The notes under the pieces: generated by a model
What the model was told of the DNA's origin: nothing
Databases searched by the model: none
The model's input: only the letters and a program-made list of their open reading frames with translations
Assembly (NCBI GenBank): GCA_964247055.1
Contig: OZ176052.1
Span: 62,001-126,000, forward strand
Direction of reading: 5' to 3'
DNA from: Paragordius varius
Taxonomy: Eukaryota > Nematomorpha
DNA: 64,000 nucleotides
Position numbers and translations under genes: made by a program
Shown here: piece after piece, positions 39,001-48,168 of the stretch
Layout of the letters: each line of letters begins with the position of its first letter
How positions within the stretch are numbered: position 1 is the first letter of the stretch

Positions 39001-40876
39001 AACGTAAAAATGTAAAGACAAATATTTTTATCTAAAAGACAACCATACTTTTTAAAATCTTAATTTTTCCAAATATAAATCATTGTTTAAATTATAAAGT
39101 AAATGTAGAAATGTAAATTGGTAACACAATAAATTATGTATTTTACGATTGTAAATAAATAATTTATATAGGAAAAATTAACGTTGTAAAAAATATGGTT
39201 GTCTAAAAATACATGTCTTTTTTTACGTTTTGTCCATATGATTTCATTTTTTACTGTATATGATCAGATACGAATTACAATGTATACGGAAATCCCCGTT
39301 CAAGTTGACGGAGAGCCCTGGCTTCAGCAACCTGGTCAATGTGTTGTGCTTAAATCTGCTCTTAAGGTTTCAGTTACTCACAATCAATTTTTCATGAGTT
39401 TAATTATAATTTTTTTTTCCTCATATAAAATGGTATAAAGTTAAAAGTGGGTTCTATTTATAATGATTATAATTGTGGGAAATAATTATAACTTATTGTG
39501 TGCATCGTAACCATTTCTTAAGGAAAAGAACTAAAGAAAATGAAAATATATTTTAATCAATATACAGTAAAAATTGAAATTATACGGGCTAAATATTAAA
39601 ATATAGAGAGACAAATATTTTTTTTCAGTAGAAAACCATACTTTTTTATACCTTAATATTTCCTCTATATGCTATTTTATTACGATTGTAAGATATAAAA
39701 TTGATTGTGTTAGTATATATATATTTATTTCACACATTGCATTATTAAATAATGAATTATATTAAAAATATCAGGGTTTAAAAAGTATGGTTGTCCTTAA
39801 AAAAATTGTCTTATATTTTTACGTTTTTTTCCGTATAATCAATTTAATAATCATTTATCGGCTAGTTTCTCAAACTATACTACCTTACTTAATAAAAACT
39901 TTAAATAACATGACACCCTATTCATTTATATAACATTTATTTCCAAAAATATCATTATAGCCAGAGAAGCGAAATGTTTTATATTTATATCTTTTACATA
40001 TATATACCATTAACAATTCAAATTCACCCTCAAATCCACCCTTGAACAATTCAAATTCACCCTCAATTAAAATATATGTATTTTAAGATTAAAAACTACC
40101 TATATTTTTAAAAAATAAAAATTTTGTTTTAAATTAAAATAGTACCAAAAAAAATAACAAACTATGCCACAAAGATATATTTTATATTAATAATGAGTTA
40201 TATTAGTTTGAAAACACATAATTTTTTAAAGGTGAATTTGAATTGTTCAAGAATGAATTTTAACTGTAAATGGTACATATATATATATATATATATGTAG
40301 GCATCTATGCTCCGTAAAGTTAAACATCACAAAAGCAGTTCAGCATCAGTTGTTTCTCTACCATTGGCTATTCCGCCTTTATTGGCGTCCAAAGACTCTA
40401 TACAGACTTCCACACCTGGTTCCCTAGAATTCAACAATAATAATACAATCACCGCTGTAACGCCCTATAAATCTCAATCACCCGCCACCTATATTTGGGG
40501 CGCGGATCCAATAATAACCGCCCCCAATATATCAGCTGATGTGGATTCATCTATCATGAATAATGAACAGAAATTTGGCAAAAGTGAATCAAATAGTAAG
40601 AAAAAGACGAAATCCGGTGGGAAATTATCTGAAGGAACCATTCTTTCCAGTCATGAATCGAATGCCCCCCACAAGAATAATGATTTTAGCAGTAGCAGTA
40701 AAAGCAAAAAACAGCAATCCAGGATTATTGGTAATTTGCATCAACCTTTGAGACAATTATCATTGACTACCACCACGTCAAACGTTTTAACAACGCTTAT
40801 AAATAGTCCGACCCCTGGCCCCCATCATAAAGCTGCCCAAAACTATGGCGATGAAAAAATCATTAAGCATGATTGA
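20130..40876 (+). CDS. DGKQ: Diacylglycerol kinase theta, 23 exons, 1381 aa
   Basis: Phosphorylates diacylglycerol to phosphatidic acid at membranes, ending DAG signalling; in C. elegans DGK-1 dampens acetylcholine release. Exons: 20130-20250, 21715-21794, 22787-22889, 23410-23504, 24514-24657, 25309-25498, 26377-26520, 27278-27507, 27922-28096, 29238-29417, 29649-30189, 30978-31135, 31793-31854, 32811-32964, 33269-33426, 33730-33881, 34715-34863, 35792-35900, 36371-36568, 37246-37401, 38435-38606, 39268-39366, 40301-40876. All are GT-AG with matching phase. Domains: three C1 fingers (residues about 9-58, 72-132, 144-195), RA domain about 293-369, a Ser/Asn-rich insert about 370-670, DAGKc from about 856 with [12 protein letters not shown] and [12 protein letters not shown], accessory domain with [17 protein letters not shown], and [10 protein letters not shown]. 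The three-C1 plus RA order is unique to the theta class. Longer than human (942 aa) through the insert and a Ser-rich tail. The ATG opens directly before the first C1 His, so an upstream exon is possible. Confidence 0.95.
21807..22108. mobile_element. Family A MITE, DGKQ intron 2
   Basis: TACAGTAAAAATTG ... GGACAAAACGTAAAAATATAA on the left, TTTTACGTTTTGTCCGTATA ... TTTTTACTGTA on the right. It starts 13 bp after the exon 2 donor. A second short GTATGGTTGTCT tract suggests a small internal duplication. Confidence 0.85.
23126..23390. mobile_element. Family B minisatellite-armed MITE, DGKQ intron 3
   Basis: Left arm TATACCATTTACAGTTCAAA with one and a half 21-bp units, right arm GAGGGTGAATTTAAATTG ... 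GTAAATGGTATA with two units. It ends 19 bp before the exon 4 acceptor. Confidence 0.82.
23758..24424. mobile_element. Non-autonomous hAT element with 8-bp target duplication, DGKQ intron 4
   Basis: Termini TAGGGTTGTG at 23758 and CACAACCCTA ending at 24424 are exact inverted repeats. Flanks CTTATATC (23750-23757) and CTTATACC (24425-24432) match at 7 of 8, the hAT duplication length. Subterminal GGTCATGACCATGGTC motifs occur near both ends. 667 bp, no transposase. Confidence 0.85.
24721..25016. mobile_element. Family A MITE, DGKQ intron 5
   Basis: AAATTATACGGACAAAATGT to CACGTTTTGTCGGTATAATTTC. Both outermost CAGTAAAA ends are eroded, so this is an older copy. Confidence 0.8.
25856..25909. 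repeat. (TA)n microsatellite
   Basis: About 26 TA units running straight into the left end of the family B element at 25905, consistent with insertion into, or expansion from, a TATA target. Confidence 0.95.
25905..26368. mobile_element. Family B MITE with expanded 21-bp minisatellite, DGKQ intron 6
   Basis: Left arm TATACCATTTACAATTTAAA, unique core, then a 12-unit tandem array in the right arm ending AACTGTAAATGACATA. It ends 8 bp before the exon 7 acceptor. The longest copy of the family here. Confidence 0.88.
26110..26361. repeat. 21-bp minisatellite, 12 units
   Basis: Consensus GTGAATTTGAATTGTTCAAGG, with single-base variants between units. Because 21 is a multiple of three and the unit lacks stops in several frames, it creates open frames on both strands (for example a repeated ELFKGEF heptapeptide) that are not genes. 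Confidence 0.95.
26728..27027. mobile_element. Family A MITE, DGKQ intron 7
   Basis: TACAGTAAAAATTAAAATTATACCG to TTTTCCGTTTTGTCCGTATA ... TTTTTACTGTA, about 300 bp, both ends intact. Confidence 0.87.
28162..28457. mobile_element. Family A MITE, DGKQ intron 9
   Basis: TACAGTAAAAATCTAAATTATACGG to TTTGTATGATTTCAGTTTTTACTTTA; the right terminus carries a change in the final ACTGTA. Confidence 0.85.
28854..29206. mobile_element. Family B MITE, DGKQ intron 9, opposite orientation
   Basis: Core sequence is reversed relative to the copy at 25905. Right arm has about four 21-bp units (29100-29200) ending GAACTGTAAATGGTATA. It ends 31 bp before the exon 10 acceptor. Confidence 0.85.
30393..30695. 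mobile_element. Family A MITE, DGKQ intron 11
   Basis: AGAGTAAAAATTGAAATTATACGG to TTTACGTTTTGTCC ... TTTTACTGTA. It is followed within 60 bp by a half copy. Confidence 0.83.
30748..30905. mobile_element. Family A MITE, right-half copy
   Basis: Repeats only the central and right portion (TTGGTAACACAACCATTTATATA ... TTTTTACTGTA) of the neighbouring copy and shares its unusual CCATCCGTA stretch. This points to a local partial duplication of 30540-30695. Confidence 0.75.
31149..31458. mobile_element. Family B MITE, DGKQ intron 12
   Basis: CATTTACAGTTCAAATTCACC ... GGGTGAATTTGAATTATAAATAGTATA; starts about 13 bp after the exon 12 donor. Core in the reversed orientation. Confidence 0.8.
32237..32486. 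mobile_element. Family A MITE truncated at a family B element, DGKQ intron 13
   Basis: Left end TACAGTAAAAATTAAAATTATACGG is intact. The right arm stops at ATCTTTATA, where the family B element begins; the missing terminus is not found beyond it. Confidence 0.78.
32484..32804. mobile_element. Family B MITE, DGKQ intron 13
   Basis: TATACCATTTACACTTCAAA ... four 21-bp units ... GAAACTGTAAATGGTATATA; ends 6 bp before the exon 14 acceptor GATAG, so the intron's polypyrimidine-poor 3' end is essentially the MITE arm. Confidence 0.85.
33990..34279. mobile_element. Family A MITE, DGKQ intron 16
   Basis: TACAGTAAAAATTGAAATTATAGG to TTTTTGTCCGTATAATTTCAATTTTCACTGTA; ends intact. Confidence 0.87.
34915..35209. 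mobile_element. Family A MITE, DGKQ intron 17
   Basis: TACTGTAAATATTGAAATTATACGG to TTTTATCCGTATGATTTTAATTTTACTGTA. Confidence 0.85.
35520..35655. mobile_element. Family A MITE, half copy with internal (TA)n
   Basis: GGTACTGTAAATA, then a TA run (35527-35558), then only the right arm AAAGACAGTCTCATTT ... CGTTTTGTCTGTGTAATTACTG. The core appears replaced by microsatellite. Confidence 0.6.
36005..36062. repeat. (TA)n microsatellite, DGKQ intron 18
   Basis: About 28 uninterrupted TA units. Confidence 0.95.
36715..37001. mobile_element. Family A MITE, DGKQ intron 19
   Basis: TACAGTAAAAATTGAAATTATACGG to TTTTGTCCGTATAATTTCAATTTTGACTATA. Confidence 0.86.
37607..37810. mobile_element. Family A MITE, internally deleted, DGKQ intron 20
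   Basis: About 204 bp: both termini intact (TACAGTAAAAATTG, CAATTTTTACTGTA-type) but roughly 90 bp of the core are missing. Confidence 0.85.
38132..38404. mobile_element. Family A MITE, DGKQ intron 20 (second copy)
   Basis: TACAGTAAAACTTGAAATTATACTG to TTTACGTTTTGTCCGTG ... CAGTTTTTACTGTA; ends 30 bp before the exon 21 acceptor. Confidence 0.86.
38972..39258. mobile_element. Family A MITE, DGKQ intron 21
   Basis: TACAGTAAAAAATGAATATATACGG to TTTACGTTTTGTCCATATGATTTCATTTTTTACTGTA. Only 9 bp (TATGATCAG) separate its end from exon 22. Confidence 0.86.
39563..39845. mobile_element. Family A MITE, DGKQ intron 22
   Basis: TACAGTAAAAATTGAAATTATACGG to TTTACGTTTTTTTCCGTATAATC; the right terminus lacks ACTGTA. 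Confidence 0.83.
40003..40278. mobile_element. Family B MITE, DGKQ intron 22
   Basis: TATACCATTAACAATTCAAA ... TTTAACTGTAAATGGTACATA; core reversed. It is followed by a short TA run and the exon 23 acceptor 22 bp later. Confidence 0.83.
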
Positions 40877-43322
40877 AGAAAGGAATCTAGTTTCAAAAAC
40901 TAATATTCTATGTCATAATTTGAGGATTCAGTTGAAAAATTTACTTACTGTGGTTCACACCAAATAGACCAAAGAAATGCGTTATAAGGATATACTTTTT
41001 TATGTCTCCTTTTTTTGAATGCGTCATTATGTTTCTTTTTACATTATATATATATATATATATGTAATTTGTGTAAATACATACAGCGTATATGGTATTA
41101 GTATACGTCTTTAAACCAAAACTTTTTTATTACAACTTAATTGAAGGGAGATTTAAATTTCTTCTGGAATTTTTCTATATTGCCAAAAAATATTTTTTTA
41201 ATTTTTTATCGTTTTGTATAATTATATATAATTCCGGTTAGGAAGCATAAAATTAGCAATGTTATTTATATCTAAACTTTATTATTAATAATATATTTTA
41301 ATGGTATTTTCTTTAGAAAAATACCATTTTTGCTGCAATATTTGTTTCCGCATACATGCATACAAATCATATGTGTTAAAAACAGCTGCTAGTTATTATA
41401 TGTATCTCTAATATATTATATATTCCTTTTAATGTTAGTTAGCTAATTATTATTTCCGCGTTTTTAATTATTAAATATAAACTTACATTCTTCAATATTG
41501 AAATCATGATTGCATAATATATAAAATTTAATAAATTAATATATAATTATTTTTTATATTGGTTGTTTTGGAAATAAATATACTCATTTTCACAATATCA
41601 AACGGCATATATAAAATTTACTGATTATGATGGATAAAGATATTTGAATCCTGAAATTTCTTTAATATTTACACTTGCGCTGCTGAAAATAGCAAAATTT
41701 TCGCATATTATAATAAATTTGGTAAAAACTAATTGCTTTTTGAATACAGCATAAACTCTATTTAATTAGCAAATCAATATTCATATTTAATTTAAAAAGG
41801 ACTAGATTTCGCGTGCTAATTTTTACTATGCTAGATGACATCAATTGAAAACATACTCTGTTTAAAATCGAATTTTGTTAAAGCGCACTTCATCGTATTT
41901 AAAAATATGTTGGAAACGGTATAAAAACACATTAGAATATTATAAAAACACTTTTTCTATTTAATTATGGGGAAATTTCACCCCCTCCAAATTTTGGTTT
42001 GGAGATTCTTTCTCTTACAGATTTAAGTTAAATAGAAATTTTTTACAAGAAATCTAGAATTTTAAATAAAATATATCTTTTGATCAGGAACTGAGAGGTG
42101 ATATAAATGGAATCTCCGTGTTATATAAAAAAATTTATATCTTTAGGTGTTTTTAACCGTTTCTATTACGCTTCCAACTATAACCATAAACGTTTCAACA
42201 TTTTTCTGAAAATTAAATTTTTCAGCAAGGTATAACTTTTTCAATTTAATCTAGCATATATTAAGAATTTTATCTCGCATTCTCGGCATATATGCGTTTA
42301 TTAAAGAGAACAAACTCATTTTAGAGTCAGAAAATTTGACTTTTTCAAAGCTTTCATCCAAAATTTATTAAATATCTGTTGTTAGAGCAAAACCTGTAGC
42401 TACTATATATCAAAATATAACACGCATTAATTTTCCTATTATCCTACACGAGCAGTTAGTTTAAAAGTTTTCATATGTTTATAATCACGTATGGCCAAAA
42501 CTAAAAGCACTATGAAAATCTTGATAAATTATTTTGTGAAAAAATATTATTTTCTTGCATTATCCTTTTTGTCAACACTCTGCATTATATTAAACTTAAG
42601 CGTGCCCATTGATCGACACGAATAAAACTAATTTTTTCAAAAGCCAAAATTAAAATAATGGTTTTTTCGTTGGATTATTATTTGGAAGGTAATCGATTTA
42701 ACAATGAATTACTCATTTTATAAAATCACAATGCACAGAAACATACTATTTTGTAAAAAAATATATAAAACAGAAATTTTTTGGGTCATTAGTTAATTAT
42801 ACCATCTTCTAACGGTACGTTATTCATTTCCTGAAACTATTTTATTATGAATTGTTAGATAAATTAATCAAATTATATGATATGCTTTAGTAATGCAAAA
42901 ATTTTTAGATAAACGCAAAAATGTCCAAATTCTTGCTAAAAAAATTCTCCTGTAAGGAAATATTTTTTGTTAAAGTTTACGACGGTATACTATAATAATA
43001 ATTTTATATCTTTATAAAAATGTTATATATATCCTTTCTAGTAGGTGTTGACATACTCAAACAAAAATTTTATAAAATGAAACATAAAATGTGTTGTGTT
43101 TATTTGCGTTCAAAATAATTTTTTTTTCACAATCGCCTCACCTCGCCAGGTAATCAAACAAATAAATACACACGCAAACATACAAATACAAAAATAAACG
43201 TTTTTTATATTATTTCATCACAACTTACCTGTAAAACAAAATTTTATATAAACTTATTTTCATTTCAAACCGTAATGTAATACAATCACGAGTGTGTTAA
43301 ATTTTGAAGTATTTTACAACAA
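40877..43322. other. Intergenic region downstream of DGKQ
   Basis: 2.4 kb of very AT-rich sequence without supported coding regions. Contains a TA run (41047-41062), a possible DGKQ poly(A) signal near 41571, and a diverged inverted-repeat element at 41880-42175. The last part must include the promoter of the LRR gene. Confidence 0.5.
41880..42175. mobile_element. Diverged inverted-repeat element, possible relative of 19248-19547
   Basis: Left end AAAGCGCACTTCATCGTATTT ... GGAAACGGTATAAAAACAC resembles the left arm at 19248. The right end GTGTTTTTAACCGTTTCTA ... TACGCTTCC is a partial inverse. Similar length (about 296 bp). Confidence 0.45.
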
Positions 43323-46300
43323 ATGTATATGCCAAAGCTACGCGGCAAAATTCATTTAGACTTTGTACTCAAAATTTGGAAATCAAATGTTTCTACCTTT
43401 ATTAATCTCCTAATTCTTATTTTATTAATCAGTGGTCCCTTTATAATTGTGGCTGAACAACAATTCAGCAATTCTGATCAAAATAGCCATCATTTGCAGA
43501 ATAATAATTCTTCGATTTCAGAGGCGGACAGTGCAGATAACGCAAATAAATTAACCGAATCTAAGCTCCCAGTTAACATTTGGGATTTGTTCAAGAACAC
43601 AAAGTATTGTAAATGTGTTAAAGATATCATCGAATCTGAAGATTCTAATCTGGCGGGAGATTTTTTGGAACAACCCCGATTTGTAAATATATACTGTGAA
43701 CATTGCACCGAGTCAGAATTATTGAAAAAATTGGGCGTATACGCCCGACAATTATCTAAAATGGAAGAAAATAGGACTAATAAGGACCCATTGATCACAG
43801 TTAATAAGTTGCACTTATTTAATAATGCACTACCTGAACTTAAACGGGAGTTATTTGTTGGATTACATCCTTTAACCCTGATATTAAATGAATGTGCCAT
43901 ACAACGCATTCAATATGATACCTTTCTAGATTTAGCACCTACGTTAAAAATTTTATTTTGGCTACAATCGCAATCTCAGCCCCTGGAAAATGAAGGATCG
44001 AATGCGACCCAAAGTGGAATCGATATATCTCAAGCTTTCCGGAAGCTATCAAATTTAGAGAAAATGCATTTAGCCGTGTGGGATATTAGGATTTTACCCT
44101 CAAACTTTTGTGCTCAGTGTGGAAACTTGACAGAACTCTTCTTGGAATGCAATAATGTATTGGACATCCATAGTGATTGGTTCTCCGGTATAAATCGCAA
44201 TTTATCCTCGTTTCACTTAAAGAGTCCGAACAATGAAAATTTTACGCATGAAATGTTTAATTACTTATCAGGTCTCCAACTTATCCACCTAAACATTAAG
44301 GGTTTCTCCTCAATACCTCAAAAATTTTTTGCCAGTCTCACGAATTTGAGCCATCTAGAGTTGGTAGGAGCCAATCTCGAAACATTCGATTCAAGCGTTT
44401 TCGATTATATTCAGGGCACACTCAAAACCTTAAATTTGCGGGCAAATAATTTCCAAAAACTCGATCCGGTCTGGTTGGGAAGATTGGTCAATCTTGAAGA
44501 ACTTTATCTCTCTTGGAATGATATTACTAAGATTCGGGCAACAGATTTAACAGCAAATCGTAAATTAAAATTTGTAGATTTTCAACTAAATGTGATATCT
44601 GAAATAGAAGATAACTCTTTTTTGTTCAACCAAGCCTTAGAGTCTCTCAATTTAAACCTTAATGATATACACACCTGGACAGATAAAACATTTATGGGTC
44701 CCCCACTAAAAGTATTAAACGCGAAAACCAATAATATCCAAAAGCTGGTTTCAGGCGTTTTCCCGTCCAATTGTGCCCAGCTGAAAACGCTTGATTTATC
44801 CTTCAATAGCATTCATGAAATCGAACCTGGGGCTTTTTCTCACCTGGAAAAACTTGTTAGCTTAGATCTTTACAATACTTATTTAACCGATAAGGCACTT
44901 CCTTACTTAATGCCGATGCAAAATTTAAAGCACCTAAACTTAAGTCAAAATAAAATTTCCCTCCTAAATGAATCCATGTGCCAAGTATTGGATCATTTGG
45001 AAACGTTTGAATTTACGGGTTATTTAATTTCTTTTTATTCTTTAATCAAGAACCGAAAATGGAACCTGTTCTGAATGTAAAAAACCGTTTTCGGAACCGC
45101 TAAATTTTTAAAGAACCAAAGCGGTTCCGGTTTCACTTTTTTTGAACCGGTTTTAAGCCCTGCTTTTTTGACATAAAAATTTAAGGGAAACAAGGAATTC
45201 TCGTTAGAAACACGGAGTAAACAAAAAAATGTTTAATAATAATACTATATTTCCTAAAAAACTATTGATACACTTTATGAAGACAATTTTTATTTTTATT
45301 CAATTTTAAACCTATGTAATGACGGTCATAAAATATGGAGGAGAAACTTAAAATCATAATCTTTCATCAATGTTCCTAAAAAGGAACATTACTTTTATGT
45401 TTACCCGTATTTCAAATAATATTATAAAATTAATTTTTAAATGATTCTGGCTTTAATTATTTATCCCTCTTTGAATTTGTTTTATGCATTTCCTCTTTAT
45501 GCCTCTAGGTAATAGATTAGATTGTAGTGCCAGCCATGCTTTACAACCGTTTCAAAAATGTCTGAAACGTTGGATTCAGTCCACAGAATCAAATACGCCA
45601 GAAGTCAGTGTAGACAGAGGGCGTCTTTTTCAAGCCCTTAACCTTAGATGTTCTATGCCTCCGGCTTTAGCTGGGTATCCCTTACTGCAGATTCGTTTTG
45701 ACCAAAATGACACGAAAGCACAAAATTCATCAAATGATGAGAGAATATTGAACAACACCCTAACTTCTACAAACACATCTTCAATTTCAAACATATCAAG
45801 CCATACTATATCTGATCAACCGAGTCATATTCCTGACACAAATAATGATACCATGGTTTTTATTTAGTTTTGGATATGTTTTGTTAAATATACGCAAAAA
45901 TTAATTATCTTTTATTTTTTATTATGTTTTTAAGATTTCAACCACATCAAACACCCTATCATCGACTCTTATTTCGGGAGATGTAACAACTTTAAAAGTT
46001 TCAACTATAATCCCGGACGATACTCAACAGGGTCAGACTCAAGCGGCATTATTGGAAGAAAATGGAAGGATAGAACAACCGAAATCTCGATTATCTTCTG
46101 TGGTTTTTGCATTAACTTTGCTCATCACATCTTTAACCATGTTGGGATGCTTTTGGTTTTTATACTATTACAAATACTATGGAAAGATTAGGGATTATTT
46201 CAAAGCAAACAAAGCTTTTGGATTTAAACGTTTCACTAATAAGTTCTCTAGTAGCCCATTATCACGCTCAACTTCACATTTGCTAGGCCACCCTTATTAT

Positions 46301-46333
46301 TACAATTCTCCACCCATTCATATTAGCAGTTGA
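43323..46333 (+). CDS. Type I transmembrane leucine-rich-repeat protein, three exons, 813 aa
   Basis: Exons 43323-45018, 45509-45855 and 45935-46333 join in phase. A hydrophobic signal segment (about residues 24-44, NLLILILLISGPFIIVAE) precedes an Asn/Ser-rich stretch and an N-terminal cysteine cluster (YCKCVKDI ... CEHC). About 14 LRRs follow (residues about 200-565), for example LKTLNLRANNFQKLDPVWLG and LKHLNLSQNKISLLNE. Exon 2 opens with an LRRCT cap, GNRLDCSASHALQPFQKCL ... LRCSMPPALAGYPLL. After a Ser/Thr-rich stalk there is one membrane segment (about residues 737-759, VFALTLLITSLTMLGCFWF) and a short basic tail without a TIR or kinase domain. This is the plan of chaoptin/connectin-like or other adhesion and receptor LRR proteins; no orthologue can be named. 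Probably a cell-surface recognition protein. Confidence 0.85.
45050..45162. mobile_element. hAT-like MITE fragment in intron 1 of the LRR gene
   Basis: Ends TTGAACCGGTTTTAAGCCCTG; read from the right this is CAGGGCTTAAAACCGG, a hAT-style terminus. Several GAACCG and CGGTTC motifs form internal inverted pairs. The left end is not clear. Confidence 0.45.
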
Positions 46334-46618
46334 GACTAAAATTAAGATTTTTGAATAGCTTGTCGGACAATATAAAATGTTCAGTTTACGCTTTGAAAAT
46401 TATTATATTTGCTCAAAATGATATCAACCTATAGAATTATATTATTTTACATTTTCATTAAATACCGAAAAAAATATATTCATGGGTATAATAATGAAAA
46501 TTTTTCAATAAAAATATCCCGTTCTTGGCATAATATATATTTAGATATTATATGCAATACATTTTATACTAATGAGTGCTCACAATAAAACAATGTAGAT
46601 ATTTTATATGTATATATT

Positions 46619-46650
<32 letters not shown>

Positions 46651-47059
46651 TGTATTGATAAATCAATTTTTAATTGAAATGCCATTAAAATGTATAATTT
46701 TAAAAGAAGGGTTTTAAAGCAAACACTTTAAATTAAGACGAGTTTCTAATGATAAATTAGTTAAAAAAGGTCAATTAAATATTTTGGCTTTAAAATGGAT
46801 GCATATTATTCAAATTTATACCCTAATATAATGGAATATAAACAACAAACACAATGCAAATGATTGCCAAGAGCTATGTGACAGCCTTTTAATGTGGTAC
46901 CTGTATAAATATTTAGGCAAACGAGATATAATTGTTTGTCAACCAAGAAGATGGACGCACATTTTTTTAGTTTTAAACATGATATTCTTTTTAATTTTAT
47001 TCATTATTTGTGCCTACTATCGAAAGCCATAAAAACATAATTCAGTATTAATCTTAAAA
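46334..47059. other. Intergenic spacer with microsatellite
   Basis: 726 bp, AT-rich, with a TA/TATG repeat at 46609-46652. No coding sequence recognised; serves as 3' region of the LRR gene and promoter of the next gene. Confidence 0.5.
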
Positions 47060-48025
47060 ATGAATCAATACTTGTTGCCCGTAGAAAACGCAAATTATTT
47101 TTATCGATCGCCTAATCGAGAAATACATGAAACTAAAGAAACATCTTCACCTGCCAAAGAATTGAATTTATCCGCAAGAATTAAGTTTTTTGAGCAAAAA
47201 TCTGCAATTAAACAAGGATCCAATTCCGCAGCAGTAACTCCAAATTGGGATCGCCGAAAAACTATCTGCGTTAGGAGTAAAAGCCCTAATATGCCAGTCC
47301 AAGATTTCAAAAATATTCAGGATAAAACTATTAAAGAGTATGTTTTAATATAGCCGTTAATAATTTGGGTAACCTTCTCTTTTATAATAAACTATAATAT
47401 ATAATTTATTCTCTAAGGTATGATATAAAAAAAACAAAATTAAAATCAATGATATCTCGTTTTATATAATAACAGATCTAGTCAACCAAGCCAGATAGGA
47501 AATAATAAAAACGCCCCAAACATGGAATACGCTAACCATATTGAAACAGATAAAAATCATCGGACTTTTCATGAGATTGATTATGAGAATAAAACCGCTA
47601 TAATAACCGATTCTCAGCCAAAGTTGATATTAAGCAATTGCGATAGTCCCAAGATGGAATTGGATGCACTTGAAAATTTAACTTTTGTTAAACTGACCAT
47701 TCCAGAACGACCTAAAATGATGAGGCGATCTTACACACGTCCCAAATCGTTGTACAATAATACCATTGAGCATAAAACCGAAGAATCAATTTTTAATTGC
47801 GATTTATCAAACATGATCGATATTAAGGGTGTAACAAAAACACCAAAAACATCACCCCAACCTACGGGATTTGTAAGAAGTTACTCGTTAATGCCAGGCC
47901 CTCAAAAATCAAGACTTAGAAAATCGATTTCGGGTCATCTGTTAGCTCCAGAAGCCGTCAATGCTCTTAACTCAAAAGAGGATTTTACTAATGTCGTGCT
48001 TCGCAAAACTAATAGAGCACACTAA
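47060..48025 (+). CDS. Unrecognised 275-aa protein, two exons
   Basis: Exon 1 47060-47337 and exon 2 47476-48025, GT-AG, phase 2 across the junction (GA|A). No signal peptide or membrane segment. Hydrophilic and rich in Ser, Asn, Lys and Thr. A short motif LSARIKFFEQKS at about residues 36-47 resembles the RIxxFE-type motifs found in cytoskeletal and scaffold proteins. The C-terminal half has several basic/Ser patches with RSYTRPKS and RSYSLMPG that look like phosphorylation or 14-3-3 sites. Function unknown. It ends only 143 bp before the NKAIN start on the same strand, so the two could be co-transcribed, or this could be an upstream part of a longer transcript. The start is the first in-frame ATG; an upstream exon cannot be excluded. 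Confidence 0.7.
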
Positions 48026-48168
48026 ATTATTTATTAACTAATTATGGCATTATATTACCTAAATATTAATAAATTTATAAGATTTTTTTTAAAAAACATA
48101 CAGCCGTTTAACATTAGTATAATAAAAACATGTGTCACAGGTGAGACGGGCAGGTGTATTTTGGATAA

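Noticed and set aside
43490-43909. Minus-strand 139-codon frame
   Set aside because: Antisense of LRR gene exon 1, which has clear LRR and signal features on the plus strand.
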